64,000 nucleotides of DNA from Polynucleobacter campilacus (GTDB taxonomy: Bacteria; Pseudomonadota; Gammaproteobacteria; Burkholderiales; Burkholderiaceae): assembly GCF_002206625.1 (NCBI RefSeq), contig NZ_NGUP01000003.1, positions 332,968 through 396,967 on the forward strand, given 5' to 3'. Positions 1 through 8,581 of this stretch are shown piece after piece. The position numbers and the translations under genes are program-made. Each line of letters opens with the position of its first letter. Position 1 is the stretch's first letter. The notes under the pieces are model-generated. The model saw only the letters and a program-made list of their open reading frames with translations. It had not been told where the DNA came from and made no database searches.

Positions 1-89
1 TGGATATCACTAAAACCGGGGAAGCCAAGTGCCCATATTGTGGCGCTGAATATAAGCTCATTCCCGGCACCGAGCCACACGGACACTAA
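1..89 (+). CDS. zf-CHCC zinc-finger protein, 3' end only
   Basis: The window opens inside this gene. The last 28 codons, in frame from base 3, end at TAA 87-89. The visible tail carries a C-P-Y-C-G-A-E-Y-K-L stretch, the second half of the CHCC zinc-binding motif. Betaproteobacterial zf-CHCC proteins of about 60-70 residues are related to the zinc-binding C-terminus of the complex I subunit NDUFS6. Such a gene commonly lies just upstream of waaF in Burkholderiales, as here. The N-terminal half is outside the window, so the full length and the first zinc ligands cannot be checked. Confidence 0.75.
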   Translation, partial: DITKTGEAKCPYCGAEYKLIPGTEPHGH

Positions 90-135
90 GCCTTATCAGC
101 ACCTCATCATAGGGTACTGACTCGGGATACACCAT

Positions 136-1170
136 ATGCAAAGTATTCTGATCATTGCCCCAAATTGGATTGGGGATGCAGTAAGTACCCAGCCTCTTCT
201 GGCTAATCTCAAGGTGCTTTATCCAAATTCTCAGATCGATGTTCTTGCTAGCAATTGGGTGGCGCCGATCTATCGTGCCTGCTCACAAGTACATGCAGTC
301 ATTGAGGCGAAGTTTGAGCATAAAAAACTGCAATGGAGCTTACGCAAGCAATTAGCCAAAGAAATTCAGGCTAAAAACTATCAGGCCTGTTTTGTATTAC
401 CTAACAGTTTTAAATCTGCCCTCATTCCCTGGTTAGCCAATATTCCTTTTCGGATTGGCTATCGCGGAGAGTTGCGTTTTGGCCTGATCAATTTAGCCCT
501 AGATAATCCAAGCAAAGTTAATCGCCCACCGATGGTGGAGCACTACTTATCTCTAAGCCAACTTTTAAAAGATGATGCCTTTCTTCCATCCAATAAATTA
601 GTTCCTAGACTCAACATTTCTACTTCAGCAAAACAGTCCATCGAAATTAAATTACAAAGCGCCAATATCAGCGGTGACTCAATTTATGTAATGTGCCCTG
701 GCGCGGAATATGGCCCATCTAAAAGATGGCCTACAGAACACTTTGCAGCGTTGGCACAACAACTCATTACGCAAAACTCAAATAATCAGATCATTCTTTT
801 AGGTAGCAAAAATGATCATTCTCTTGCCCAAGAAGTTACCTCCCAGGCACAGCAAGCTAGGAATATTCATAACTGGTGTGGCAATACTTCACTAGATGAA
901 GCAATTGCCTTGATTGGCATGAGTAAAGTGGTGGTTAGCAATGATTCAGGGCTGATGCATATTGCAGCGGCCCTACAAATCCCTCAGGTTGCCATCTTCG
1001 GCTCTAGTAATCCGACTCATACGCCCCCTTTGTCTGATAAAGCAAAAGTTATCTGGCTTAATATGCCTTGTAGCCCATGCTACAAAAGAATTTGTCCTTT
1101 GGGTCACTTGCGCTGCCTAAAAGATATCCTGCCAGAGCAAGTATTCGCTACACTCAACACATTGAATTAA
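136..1170 (+). CDS. waaF: Lipopolysaccharide heptosyltransferase II
   Basis: A GT9-family enzyme that adds the second L-glycero-D-manno-heptose (from ADP-heptose) to the LPS inner core on the cytoplasmic side of the inner membrane. It has 344 residues, normal for WaaF. The N-terminal domain opens with PNWIGDAVSTQPLL at about 9-22. The donor-binding half carries PGAEYGPSKRWP at about 186-197 and SNDSGLMHIAAAL at about 268-280. The cysteine- and histidine-rich C-terminus (CSPCYKRICPLGH) is typical of WaaF rather than WaaC. The ATG at 136 has no strong Shine-Dalgarno. The gene lies 18 bp before the next one and may be cotranscribed with it. gmhB, also in ADP-heptose synthesis, is elsewhere in the window at 46222. 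Confidence 0.93.
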   Translation: MQSILIIAPNWIGDAVSTQPLLANLKVLYPNSQIDVLASNWVAPIYRACSQVHAVIEAKFEHKKLQWSLRKQLAKEIQAKNYQACFVLPNSFKSALIPWLANIPFRIGYRGELRFGLINLALDNPSKVNRPPMVEHYLSLSQLLKDDAFLPSNKLVPRLNISTSAKQSIEIKLQSANISGDSIYVMCPGAEYGPSKRWPTEHFAALAQQLITQNSNNQIILLGSKNDHSLAQEVTSQAQQARNIHNWCGNTSLDEAIALIGMSKVVVSNDSGLMHIAAALQIPQVAIFGSSNPTHTPPLSDKAKVIWLNMPCSPCYKRICPLGHLRCLKDILPEQVFATLNTLN

Positions 1171-1188
1171 TTACCTGAAAAGTAAGCG

Positions 1189-1623
1189 ATGACAAAACTT
1201 GCAAGGCTCTTTCATAATGCCGACGAAGTCGTAGATGCTTGGCGAGAGGCACTACGCAATCGTGATGTCAAAGGTGCCTTGGATATCTGGCTAGATGATG
1301 ACTCCATCACTTGTGTTCTGCCAGAGGGTCATCGCCTCAGCGGTCATGAAGAAATTCGGAAGGGCTTGGAGAGACTTTTATCTAAGCAGCCCTTATTTTT
1401 AGAGCCGATTGCTTGTATTAGTCACTCTATTCCAGGGGCTGCTATTTATGACACTACTGAAGCAGTACATCTCAGAGCCGATCAAGTAGAAGCTGAATTT
1501 TTCCTCAATATCACTCTAGTGCTCTTACAAGATAGTCAAGGGTGGCGTATCGCACACCTTCATGCCAGTCGCTCGACTGAAGAAACTTTTGATGCCCCCT
1601 CTACCCCGCACGGCCTCCATTAA
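1189..1623 (+). CDS. NTF2/SnoaL-like (DUF4440-type) small protein
   Basis: A 144-residue soluble protein with the pattern of the nuclear transport factor 2-like fold. The N-terminal helix (DEVVDAWREALRNRDVKGAL) is followed by a D-S-I-T-C-V-L-P-E-G strand, a G-H-E-E-I turn, and a closing strand W-R-I-A-H-L-H-A-S-R. Members usually form a cone-shaped pocket and act as binding proteins or isomerase-like enzymes, but sequence alone gives no substrate. It lies between waaF and a conserved protein of unknown function, with short gaps on both sides, so it probably belongs to the same operon. No signal peptide is visible. The specific role is unknown. Confidence 0.75.
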   Translation: MTKLARLFHNADEVVDAWREALRNRDVKGALDIWLDDDSITCVLPEGHRLSGHEEIRKGLERLLSKQPLFLEPIACISHSIPGAAIYDTTEAVHLRADQVEAEFFLNITLVLLQDSQGWRIAHLHASRSTEETFDAPSTPHGLH

Positions 1624-1631
1624 AGATCGAC

Positions 1632-2246
1632 ATGGATGAGCACGTATTAAGGTCACTCATCAAGTGGCCTAGTGTGCCTGATTGCTTTGGTTGGCTTGCT
1701 TTAGATCGTCGAGGACAATGGCGTATGCGTGATGAATTTGCGCAGCAAAATAAATTACCTGGCCAAGTCATTACTCATAGAACCTTAAATGAATTCATCT
1801 CCAGAAACTATGCATGCGATAGTCTAGGTAGATACTTTTTTCAGAATGGCCCACAGCGTGTCTTTATCACGCTCGACGCCACACCTTGGGTAGCCCGTAT
1901 CACCCCAAGCGAGAGTGGCTTAGAACTGATTACTCAATGCAATAATCCGATAGAGGCTGCTCGCGCATTAAGTGATGAAAAGGGTAATATTTACATCGTT
2001 GGAAAAGTGAATCAACTAATCTACCGGCAAGAAAATAAAGATTCGTTTACTAAAGAAGATTGCCAGACAGTAGCACTTTTACATGATCATGACTTGGATC
2101 ACTTCTCCCAATTGGCAAAACTGCATGAAGAAGCCTGTAGTTTTGGTGGCTCTTGGGAATGGCAAGGCAAACAATTGTCCTTAGGCCCGATCCATTCAGA
2201 AGAGTTGGCTGCTCGCTTTCAATTCATTGCAAGGCCAAGCAATTAA
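1632..2246 (+). CDS. Conserved Burkholderiales protein of unknown function (DUF2944/DUF2946 type)
   Basis: A 204-residue protein whose N-terminal half is very like a conserved betaproteobacterial family. It starts with L-I-K-W-P-S-V-P-D-C-F-G-W-L-A-L-D, followed by G-Q-W-R-M-R-D and the strongly conserved N-Y-A-C-D...F-F-Q-N-G-P-Q-R-V. The DUF number is from memory and may be off by one family. The N-terminus looks nudix-accessory or RNA/nucleotide-binding-like only in a loose sense, so I assign no function. It starts 8 bp after the NTF2-like gene, so translation is probably coupled. It converges with the minus-strand M48 protease, with 8 bp between stop codons. Confidence 0.7.
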   Translation: MDEHVLRSLIKWPSVPDCFGWLALDRRGQWRMRDEFAQQNKLPGQVITHRTLNEFISRNYACDSLGRYFFQNGPQRVFITLDATPWVARITPSESGLELITQCNNPIEAARALSDEKGNIYIVGKVNQLIYRQENKDSFTKEDCQTVALLHDHDLDHFSQLAKLHEEACSFGGSWEWQGKQLSLGPIHSEELAARFQFIARPSN

Positions 2247-2254
2247 TCGCAATC

Positions 2255-3955
2255 CTAACTAGGTATTTTGCCCTGCTCTTTGAGCTCATCTTGATACTGC
2301 CTTTGCATTTCTCTTAAGCGCGCGTCAATACTGGAGCCTTGATAGTAGTCAGACCCACCTGCCGAACGAGCGATCTTCAATTGCTCAATTGCTGATGGCC
2401 AAGCTCCTTCAAGAGCATATTTTTCTCCAAGAGCAAAATGACGCATTGGTACATTCTTAGCCTGATCATAGGATTTTGATAGCAAACTCCACCAGACAAT
2501 TTCATTAGGCTGCAAGCGAGTACGGGCTTTAAGCCAGACAATTGCATCATTGGTACGACCGAGCACTAAATCCGCATTGATCATCGCGGCGCCCGCAGCA
2601 TAAGACTGAGGGTAAGCACGCAAAGTAGCTTGTGCAATTTGTAAAGCTTCTACACCCTTGCCTTTGGCTAAGGCCAATTCAGATGCAGTAATGTCTAAAG
2701 ATAAGCTTTGCCTCTGAATCGGTGAGCCTGGTGCGCTGGCAGCTTGAGCCAAATTGCGAGCTTGTTGTAAATATGCTTCTGCTTGATCTACTTTTCCTTG
2801 GCGTTGTGCAATGAGTGCTAAACCGTAAAAACCTTCCATTTGCTTACCCGCTTGAGGCTGCTTACTTAAGCTTTCAAAAGTATTTTTAAGGTCATACATA
2901 CCACTCGAAGTACCAGACTGCTCCATACGCGCTCTAGCTTTAATAAAATAAAACTCTACTGCGGTGGGAACATTACGCGCAGCGACCCTCCTTGCTCTAT
3001 CTTGCATGTCAGCAATACGATCAGTCGTTAAAGGATGGGTACGGACATAGGCTGGAACACCCTTATCCATCACGCCGGTAGCTCTTTGTAAGCGCTGAAA
3101 GAAGCCTGGGGCACCATTTACATCGTATCCACTGGCCTCCAAAATCTGAAAGCCAAGACGATCTGCCTCACGCTCAGCATCTCTTGAGTATGAAAGTTGA
3201 TTATCGATAGCCATTGCTTGACCACCCTGCATCAGACCAGCAGCTGCCGAAGGATTGCGAGACATAGCTAATGCACCAAGTACCATACCTGCAATGGCGA
3301 TCATGTTATTAGTAGACTGCTTATCCATTTGACGTGCAAGGTGACGTTGCAATACATGCCCCGTTTCATGACCCATGACAGATGCAACTTCTGAATCTGT
3401 TTCTGCACTCACCAGCAAGCCCGTATGAAAACCAATAAAGCCTCCTGGTAAAGCAAACGCATTGATACTGCTATCTTTGACTGCAAAGACTTCAAAGTTA
3501 TAGGCGCCACTACCCTGTTCATTGGCGCCACCAAGCTGCAATTGTTTAGCGGCCTGCAATAATCGGCGCTCCATAGCGTTTAGAAAATCATAGATCGGCA
3601 AATCATTTGAATAATCCGGATCAGGGCGAATCTGACGCATGATCATTTCGCCATACTTTCGCTCATCAATCCGACTCAACGAGTCCCCTCCAGGATCTCC
3701 CATATCCGGCAAAATGATATTAGGCTGACTTTGTAAAGTATTGCGATTAGGCAGTTTGGAAGATTTAGCATCCGGAGACTGCATCGCTTTGCCGATATTT
3801 TGGATGGCTGCAGAATTACCGTCTACAGAGACATCTCCGACAGGAGTGGCAGCATAAGCAGGCATAACACCTGAGCAGGACAAAGCTAGTGCCAGCTGAG
3901 CGGCTAAAAGGCGTTGCCAAAACGAGGTTTTTTTAAGGAACTTTATATCCTGCAT
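2255..3955 (-). CDS. bepA: Periplasmic M48 metalloprotease with TPRs (BepA/YfgC-like)
   Basis: A 566-residue zinc protease. The N-terminal Sec signal (hydrophobic about 14-36, cleavage near A-Y-A-A) puts it in the periplasm. The zinc site is HETGH at 196-200 with E-R-E-A-D (E261, D265) as the third-ligand motif of family M48. The C-terminal half (about 340-560) is TPR-like, as in E. coli BepA, which assists or degrades stalled LptD and BamA assembly intermediates. Length and domain order match BepA-type proteins from betaproteobacteria, which carry a longer, low-complexity N-terminus. The gene diverges from moaC with only 23 bp between starts, so the two promoters must overlap the coding ends. 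The substrate is inferred from the family; lptD and surA occur later in this window. Confidence 0.88.
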   Translation of the reverse strand: MQDIKFLKKTSFWQRLLAAQLALALSCSGVMPAYAATPVGDVSVDGNSAAIQNIGKAMQSPDAKSSKLPNRNTLQSQPNIILPDMGDPGGDSLSRIDERKYGEMIMRQIRPDPDYSNDLPIYDFLNAMERRLLQAAKQLQLGGANEQGSGAYNFEVFAVKDSSINAFALPGGFIGFHTGLLVSAETDSEVASVMGHETGHVLQRHLARQMDKQSTNNMIAIAGMVLGALAMSRNPSAAAGLMQGGQAMAIDNQLSYSRDAEREADRLGFQILEASGYDVNGAPGFFQRLQRATGVMDKGVPAYVRTHPLTTDRIADMQDRARRVAARNVPTAVEFYFIKARARMEQSGTSSGMYDLKNTFESLSKQPQAGKQMEGFYGLALIAQRQGKVDQAEAYLQQARNLAQAASAPGSPIQRQSLSLDITASELALAKGKGVEALQIAQATLRAYPQSYAAGAAMINADLVLGRTNDAIVWLKARTRLQPNEIVWWSLLSKSYDQAKNVPMRHFALGEKYALEGAWPSAIEQLKIARSAGGSDYYQGSSIDARLREMQRQYQDELKEQGKIPS

Positions 3956-3978
3956 CCCTATATGGTAAAACTTATCCC

Positions 3979-4455
3979 ATGAACAAACTAACTCATTTTG
4001 ATGAAAGCGGCCAAGCCCATATGGTAAATGTGGGTGATAAAGCCTCTACCCATAGGATCGCCATTGCCACAGGCAAGATCAGCATGCTTCCCGAGACCTT
4101 CAAAATGGTTGAAGCAGGGAGCCACAAAAAGGGGGATGTCCTTGGTATCGCTAGAATTGCTGGCATTCAGGCATCTAAGAAGACATCAGATCTCATTCCA
4201 CTTTGTCATCCGCTAGCATTAACCCACGTTAGCCTCGAGTTTCAATCAAACTCAAATGACAACAGTATCACTTGCCAAGTAAAAGCAGAAACTACTGGCC
4301 CTACCGGCGTCGAAATGGAAGCACTCACCGCAGTCCAAGTCGCCCTGCTCACAATATATGACATGTGCAAAGCAGTAGACCGTGGCATGGTGATGGGTGA
4401 TGTGAAGCTTCTTGAGAAGAGTGGTGGCAAGAGTGGGGAGTGGAAGGCAGGATAG
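3979..4455 (+). CDS. moaC: Cyclic pyranopterin monophosphate synthase
   Basis: MoaC converts 3',8-cyclo-7,8-dihydro-GTP to cyclic pyranopterin monophosphate in molybdenum cofactor synthesis (cytoplasm, hexamer). All 158 residues are present. They include [13 protein letters not shown] (about 64-76), the E-A-L-T-A-V helix, and D128/K131 in D-M-C-K, which line up with the catalytic Asp128 and Lys131 of E. coli MoaC. The protein ends ...SGEWKAG. The last third of the gene, bases 4315-4448, is repeated at 6977-7110 with six silent differences, so the 3' part of this gene may have been rebuilt by recombination. No terminator is visible directly after this copy; the one expected for moaC sits after the remnant copy. 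Confidence 0.95.
   Translation: MNKLTHFDESGQAHMVNVGDKASTHRIAIATGKISMLPETFKMVEAGSHKKGDVLGIARIAGIQASKKTSDLIPLCHPLALTHVSLEFQSNSNDNSITCQVKAETTGPTGVEMEALTAVQVALLTIYDMCKAVDRGMVMGDVKLLEKSGGKSGEWKAG
4315..4448 (+). repeat. Direct repeat copy 1 (3' end of moaC)
   Basis: This 134-bp segment, codons 113 onward of moaC, matches 6977-7110 in the same orientation. By eye there are six mismatches, at 4335, 4341, 4347, 4356, 4359 and 4362, and then 86 identical bases (4363-4448). All six are third-position changes that keep the amino acid. The two copies bracket the glycosyltransferase gene at 4501-6900. Confidence 0.93.
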
Positions 4456-4500
4456 CAAGCATCTCTAGTTCAGAGCTGGGGCTTAATAAATATAGTCCCT

Positions 4501-6900
4501 TCAATCAATAGATATATGCTCGGGCTGCAAATCAGCCTGATATCTCTCATACATTTTGATATAGGCTAATTCAAGATTCTTAGCAAAAAGAGGGGTATCA
4601 AATAAAGCGGTAGTCAAGCGGTTATTGGTCAACTTCAATTTAATATCTGAAAGCTTGCTAGGATTCATGGCTAGCTCAATCGCCAAAGCCTCATATTCTT
4701 CCTGAGTATTCGTAATCAGCTCTGGCAATCCAATTGCAGTTAATAAGCTTGCCGCTACACGACTAGCAAAGGACCTTCCCATTAAAGTGAGAACGGGCAA
4801 CCCAGCCCATAACGCATCACTAGCAGTTGTCCCAGCGTTATATGGAAGGGTATCTAAAAATAAGTCACAAACTCGATAACGGGCTAAATATTCATCCGCA
4901 GACATTCTATTGCCAAATATTAATCTTGCGCCATCAATGCCCTTAGCTACAGCTTCTTTTTTAAGATTTTCTTCGGCCCATTTATTGTCGACATATAAAA
5001 AAAGAATACTACCTTCTACAGCATGTAGTATCCGCATCCAACCATCAAAAGTGGTGGGCATTATCTTGTAATTGTTGTTAAAAGAACAAAAGACAAAACC
5101 TTGTTCTGGCAAGCCTAGCTCTTGCCTTCTAAATTCTCTATCTGAAATTATTCGCTTTCTATCGTTAACCTGATAGCTTGGAAGATAGGCAATTTTTTCA
5201 GAAAAAAATTGCCTAGACTTATCTGTAATCATTATTGTGTCTGATAGTACATAATCCATATAATCATGACCAGTAGTCCCCAAATAGCCTAGATAAGTTA
5301 TTTGTATTGGAGCAACCCGATAAGCAAATACCCCCAAGCGACTATCAGCTGTATGCCCAGCTAAATCTATAGCAATATCCAAATCCATTTCTCTTGCGAA
5401 CCTTGCAACCTCAATATCAGACATAGCACTTACGTCGACAAATTGATGAAATGCTTTACTTAAGCGCGTTCGTACTGGACTTTTGTCATCAAACCCAAAT
5501 GAAAAAGCGATTAACTCAAATTGATTTTTATCGTGCAGTTCAAATAATTCTGCAATCAGAAATGACACTGGATGATTCCGAAAGTCAGCAGAAAAGTAGC
5601 CAATTCTCAACTTAGTTTTCTTTAATCTTTTAGGTATTGAGCCTAGAAGATCACTACTTTGATGTCTTTCTTTAATAAAAATTTCTGTGGCTTTTTTATG
5701 GACTGATTGATCATCAATTAAAGCTAATAAAGGAAAAGGTGTAATAGTTTTTTCGTTTCTACTTATTTTTTCGACAATATTTTTTAAATATTCATCTAAC
5801 CCATCCCAGTCACATACTTTCATCTTAATACTGAGAAGCTCCCCAGCCACCCAATCACAATTAGGGTGATAGGCAATACATTTCTGATAAAAAGAAATGG
5901 CCTCGCTGTAGCGCTTAAGTCGGTCAAGAACACGGCTTTTACTGATTAATATTTCATAAGATTCAGGGGAATATTTAAGGGCTTCATCATAACTTGCTAA
6001 GGCCTTTTCAAAATATCTCATTTCATAAAGGGCATTTCCTTTGTTCAACCACGCATGATAAAAGTTGGGATTTAACCTTATAGCCTCGTCACAAGCAGTA
6101 ACTGCATCTTTATAACGTTGTAAACCAATCAAACAATTAGCTTTGTTCAACCAAGATTTTTCTGAAGCCGGATCAATTTCGATTGCCTTGCTACATGAAA
6201 TAAGTGCTTGATCATATTTTTTTAAATCGCACAATACTCCACTTTCATTTAACCAAATATCAAATGATTCTGGAAAAAGTTTTTTTGCTTCGGCGAAGGA
6301 ACTCAATGACTGCTGTAAGCCCATTACTTCCTTCAAACATATGCATCGATTAACCCAAGCTAAGTGATTTTTTGGATCAAGTTGAATAGCAGAGTTATAG
6401 CTCTTGAGGGCTTCATCATGCCTTTCTAGGGTAAGTAATAAATTACCCTGATTACACCAAACTTCAACCAGCTGAGGCTCTATCCTTAAGATTTCGCCAT
6501 AAATTTCAAGTGCTTCAATATACTTATTTAGCTTCTCAAGAATTTCAATCTTCAATAGGTATGCTTCTATTAGTTTTGGACTTACTTGAATCGCTTTTGA
6601 TAGGTAATCCAGGCCCTTATTAAAATCTCCAATTTCTTTTGCAGTTAGACCCAAATATAACCATGCCTCTACCATATCATTCTCAATTCCTACTGCTTGT
6701 AATCCAAAAGCATTAGCTTCAGAATATTTTTTCTGGTTAAATAAAGCAATGGTTATATTTAATAGGGTTGAAGATCGATTTGGCATTATCTTTAAAGATT
6801 CTCGAAACTGAAGCTCAGCCTCAAAAAAACTTCCACTCTCCAACAGGCGGAGGCCTTCTAAAAAGAAATTTTTCGCTAGCTCGAATTGATCTTTTGACAT
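4501..6900 (-). CDS. TPR protein with O-GlcNAc transferase (GT41, SPINDLY-like) domain
   Basis: A 799-residue cytoplasmic protein with no signal or membrane segment. Residues 1 to about 345 are about ten tandem TPR units (repeated W-x-N-x-G/A-x-x-L...Y-x-x-A-L/I...P pattern). Residues about 420-790 form a GT41 domain: LRIGYFSADFRNHPVSF near 425, then D-L-A-G-H-T-A-D-S-R-L, GYLGTTG, and the UDP-binding loop DTLPYNAGTTASDALW near 680. GT41 enzymes move a sugar from a nucleotide donor onto Ser/Thr of proteins. The TPRs present the target, so a protein glycosyltransferase is inferred; donor and target are unknown. A good Shine-Dalgarno (AAGGAAG) precedes the ATG. The gene looks more AT-rich than its neighbours and sits between two copies of the moaC 3' end, which indicates acquisition. 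Upstream on the same strand is the pilin gene. Confidence 0.88.
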   Translation of the reverse strand: MSKDQFELAKNFFLEGLRLLESGSFFEAELQFRESLKIMPNRSSTLLNITIALFNQKKYSEANAFGLQAVGIENDMVEAWLYLGLTAKEIGDFNKGLDYLSKAIQVSPKLIEAYLLKIEILEKLNKYIEALEIYGEILRIEPQLVEVWCNQGNLLLTLERHDEALKSYNSAIQLDPKNHLAWVNRCICLKEVMGLQQSLSSFAEAKKLFPESFDIWLNESGVLCDLKKYDQALISCSKAIEIDPASEKSWLNKANCLIGLQRYKDAVTACDEAIRLNPNFYHAWLNKGNALYEMRYFEKALASYDEALKYSPESYEILISKSRVLDRLKRYSEAISFYQKCIAYHPNCDWVAGELLSIKMKVCDWDGLDEYLKNIVEKISRNEKTITPFPLLALIDDQSVHKKATEIFIKERHQSSDLLGSIPKRLKKTKLRIGYFSADFRNHPVSFLIAELFELHDKNQFELIAFSFGFDDKSPVRTRLSKAFHQFVDVSAMSDIEVARFAREMDLDIAIDLAGHTADSRLGVFAYRVAPIQITYLGYLGTTGHDYMDYVLSDTIMITDKSRQFFSEKIAYLPSYQVNDRKRIISDREFRRQELGLPEQGFVFCSFNNNYKIMPTTFDGWMRILHAVEGSILFLYVDNKWAEENLKKEAVAKGIDGARLIFGNRMSADEYLARYRVCDLFLDTLPYNAGTTASDALWAGLPVLTLMGRSFASRVAASLLTAIGLPELITNTQEEYEALAIELAMNPSKLSDIKLKLTNNRLTTALFDTPLFAKNLELAYIKMYERYQADLQPEHISID

Positions 6901-6976
6901 CTATTGCTGCCTTCCTTTATCTATTCTCTATTTAACCATAGGCTGTTTTGCTATTACTTAGGTATCTGCTGGAGCA

Positions 6977-7110
6977 ATGGAAGCACTCACCGCAGTTCAA
7001 GTTGCCCTTCTCACAATCTACGATATGTGCAAAGCAGTAGACCGTGGCATGGTGATGGGTGATGTGAAGCTTCTTGAGAAGAGTGGTGGCAAGAGTGGGG
7101 AGTGGAAGGC
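6977..7110 (+). repeat. Direct repeat copy 2 (moaC 3' end)
   Basis: Partner of 4315-4448 in the same orientation, 134 bp, 128 identical by eye. The region between the copies (4449-6976) contains only the glycosyltransferase gene and short flanks. The 76 bp between the gene start (6900) and this repeat hold its ribosome binding site and perhaps its promoter. Confidence 0.93.
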
Positions 7111-7114
7111 TTAA
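6977..7114 (+). pseudogene. moaC 3' remnant
   Basis: An open, in-frame piece equal to MoaC residues 113-157, ending K-A-stop (TAA 7112-7114) instead of K-A-G-stop. It has no 5' part, start signal or promoter of its own, so it cannot make MoaC. Against moaC it shows six synonymous changes in the first third and none in the last 86 bp. The reading frame is still clean, so it either arose recently or carries sequence from a functional moaC of a related strain. It is immediately followed by a strong hairpin that would be a natural moaC terminator. Confidence 0.9.
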
Positions 7115-7116
7115 AT

Positions 7117-7148
7117 ATAATTTAACCGCCCTGGAGCGGTTAAATTAT
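7117..7148. terminator. Bidirectional hairpin between moaC remnant and pilin
   Basis: Perfect 13-bp inverted repeat (arms 7117-7129 and 7136-7148, loop CCTGGA). The distal ends of the stem are A/T-rich, so both strands give a U-rich 3' side. It lies just after the moaC remnant stop (7114) and 24 bp before the pilin stop on the other strand. It fits a shared terminator for convergent genes, and it would also limit read-through from the pilin gene into the glycosyltransferase. Confidence 0.8.
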
Positions 7149-7171
7149 TACGAAAGCTTATTGATACACAT

Positions 7172-7693
7172 CTATTTGTTGATTCTGCACTCTGAAGGCA
7201 GTAGTTGCGGCAATAAATTTGTCTCTGTAGATCTGCAAGACCAACCACCCGCCCAAGTAGCACCCTCTGGTTTTGAAAGGTCAATTGGTTTGGGTGCATT
7301 AGCATCTGGATCATTAGTCGGGATCAGATGTAATGTGTTCTTACCCTCTGGGGCAACACTGACCTGATAGTCGATAGCGATAGCACCTGACGGTGTTATT
7401 TCAATTAACTTCACACTGCGGGTAGGCCCAAAGGTGAATGATCCGCTTGTAGCCTCATCCATTACTACAGTCCCACGACTTGCAAATGCTTCTGTCACCG
7501 CAAGTTTTGCACTTGAAGATAAGTTCATCCCCTCTACAACACGACTGCGCGCAATGTAATCTTGATATTGAGGAACGGCAACTGCTACCAAGATACCAAT
7601 GATGGCAACTACTACCATCACTTCAATCAAGGTAAATCCAGACTCTTGGTGAGCATCTTGTTGTTTTGGCTCGTCATATTTTTTACTTTGCAT
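7172..7693 (-). CDS. Type IV major pilin-like protein
   Basis: A 173-residue prepilin. The leader is 19 residues, longer than usual, and ends E-S-G. Cleavage before the Phe of G-F-T-L-I-E-V by prepilin peptidase leaves Glu5 and the hydrophobic helix V-V-V-A-I-I-G-I-L-V-A-V-A-V-P, then Q-Y-Q-D-Y-I-A-R-S-R, the standard PilA N-terminus. Two cysteines near the C-terminus (G-W-S-C and S-E-C-R) would form the D-region disulfide loop. It is transcribed toward the glycosyltransferase at 4501-6900. In relatives such as Burkholderia and Ralstonia, as I recall, this position between pilA and moaC holds a pilin O-oligosaccharyltransferase. Whether it builds a real pilus depends on pil genes outside the window. 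Confidence 0.9.
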   Translation of the reverse strand: MQSKKYDEPKQQDAHQESGFTLIEVMVVVAIIGILVAVAVPQYQDYIARSRVVEGMNLSSSAKLAVTEAFASRGTVVMDEATSGSFTFGPTRSVKLIEITPSGAIAIDYQVSVAPEGKNTLHLIPTNDPDANAPKPIDLSKPEGATWAGGWSCRSTETNLLPQLLPSECRINK

Positions 7694-7766
7694 ATCTTCT
7701 AGCTCCTGAGGTTAAATGCCTCATCATCCACTCTATACCTGTTCTACTCAAGAAATCGGGGCGTTA

Positions 7767-7795
7767 AAAAAGCCGGCTTTAGATGCCGGCTTTTC
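7767..7795 (-). terminator. Rho-independent terminator of terC
   Basis: Inverted repeat AAAAGCCGGC (7768-7777) and GCCGGCTTTT (7785-7794) with a 7-base loop. Read on the minus strand it is a GC-rich stem followed by a run of T. It lies 20 bp past the terC stop and upstream of the pilin gene, separating the two. Confidence 0.85.
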
Positions 7796-7814
7796 TGATT
7801 CATTTGAAGTCTGA

Positions 7815-8522
7815 TTAATGAGCTTCTTTTCCAGCATTCCGTTTTTTCATATACGTACCCACCAAAATAACAATGGCAACACCAATGACCTCAAAGGCTA
7901 ATTTTGCATCACCCAATGCCTCTTGGATGCTGTCTTTAATAGCTGGGTCATCTACCAACATACCGCCTGCTAGTAATCCCAATAAGCCAGCGCCCAAAGT
8001 AATAATGATTGGGAAGCGATCCATTACCTTCAAAAGAATTGCGCTACCAAAAATGATTAATGGAATAGACATTCCAAGGCCAATAATCAAAAGAAGTAAA
8101 CGAGTCTCTTCAGGGCCTTTTTGTGCCGCTGCAGCGACAGCAAGAACGTTGTCTAAACTCATCACCAAGTCGGCAATCAAGATTGTACGAATAGCGGCCC
8201 AAATGCTGGTCTTAGCTTCCATGTGCTCTTCACCACCACTATCGGACAACAACTGTATACCGATATAGAGGAGCAATAAGCCCCCAACGATTTTGAGATA
8301 TGGCAAAGTCAGCAAGGCCACTGCAGTAATAGTTAACACCACACGCAAAATAATTGCGGCAGCACTACCCCAGAAAATGGCCTTCTTTTGCTGAGCAGGC
8401 GGTAAGTTACGTGATGCCAATGCAATCACAACTGCGTTATCGCCTGATAGCAATATATTCGCTACGATGATTGATAGAAGTGCCGCCCAAAAGGTGGCAT
8501 CTGAAAATGCTGCAAAATCCAT
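7815..8522 (-). CDS. TerC-family integral membrane protein (YjbE type)
   Basis: A 235-residue membrane protein with about seven hydrophobic helices. It has the two conserved acidic motifs of the TerC fold, S-G-D-N-A-V-V-I-A-L near 27 and M-S-L-D-N-V-L-A-V near 122, whose Asp residues are thought to bind metal. TerC/YjbE/YkoY proteins are linked to Mn2+ efflux and metal loading of exported proteins. That role is known from the family, not shown here. The leader is short, and I see no yybP-ykoY manganese riboswitch in it. It lies downstream of sucD, separated by a hairpin. Confidence 0.88.
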   Translation of the reverse strand: MDFAAFSDATFWAALLSIIVANILLSGDNAVVIALASRNLPPAQQKKAIFWGSAAAIILRVVLTITAVALLTLPYLKIVGGLLLLYIGIQLLSDSGGEEHMEAKTSIWAAIRTILIADLVMSLDNVLAVAAAAQKGPEETRLLLLIIGLGMSIPLIIFGSAILLKVMDRFPIIITLGAGLLGLLAGGMLVDDPAIKDSIQEALGDAKLAFEVIGVAIVILVGTYMKKRNAGKEAH

Positions 8523-8581
8523 TTTGTCTCCCTACGTTTTTATGTTTTAACTACTTTTTAAACTACTAATCACTACAAATG

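Noticed and set aside
4449..6976. Insertion sequence or transposon around the glycosyltransferase
   Set aside because: No transposase, no terminal inverted repeats and no short target duplication; the flanking repeats are moaC coding sequence.
7074..7367. 97-codon plus-strand ORF across the moaC remnant end and the pilin gene
   Set aside because: It reads through the terminator hairpin in another frame and then antisense to the pilin. No start signal.
8523..8581. Manganese (yybP-ykoY) riboswitch before terC
   Set aside because: Only about 60 bp lie between the start and the sucD hairpin, and no matching fold was seen.
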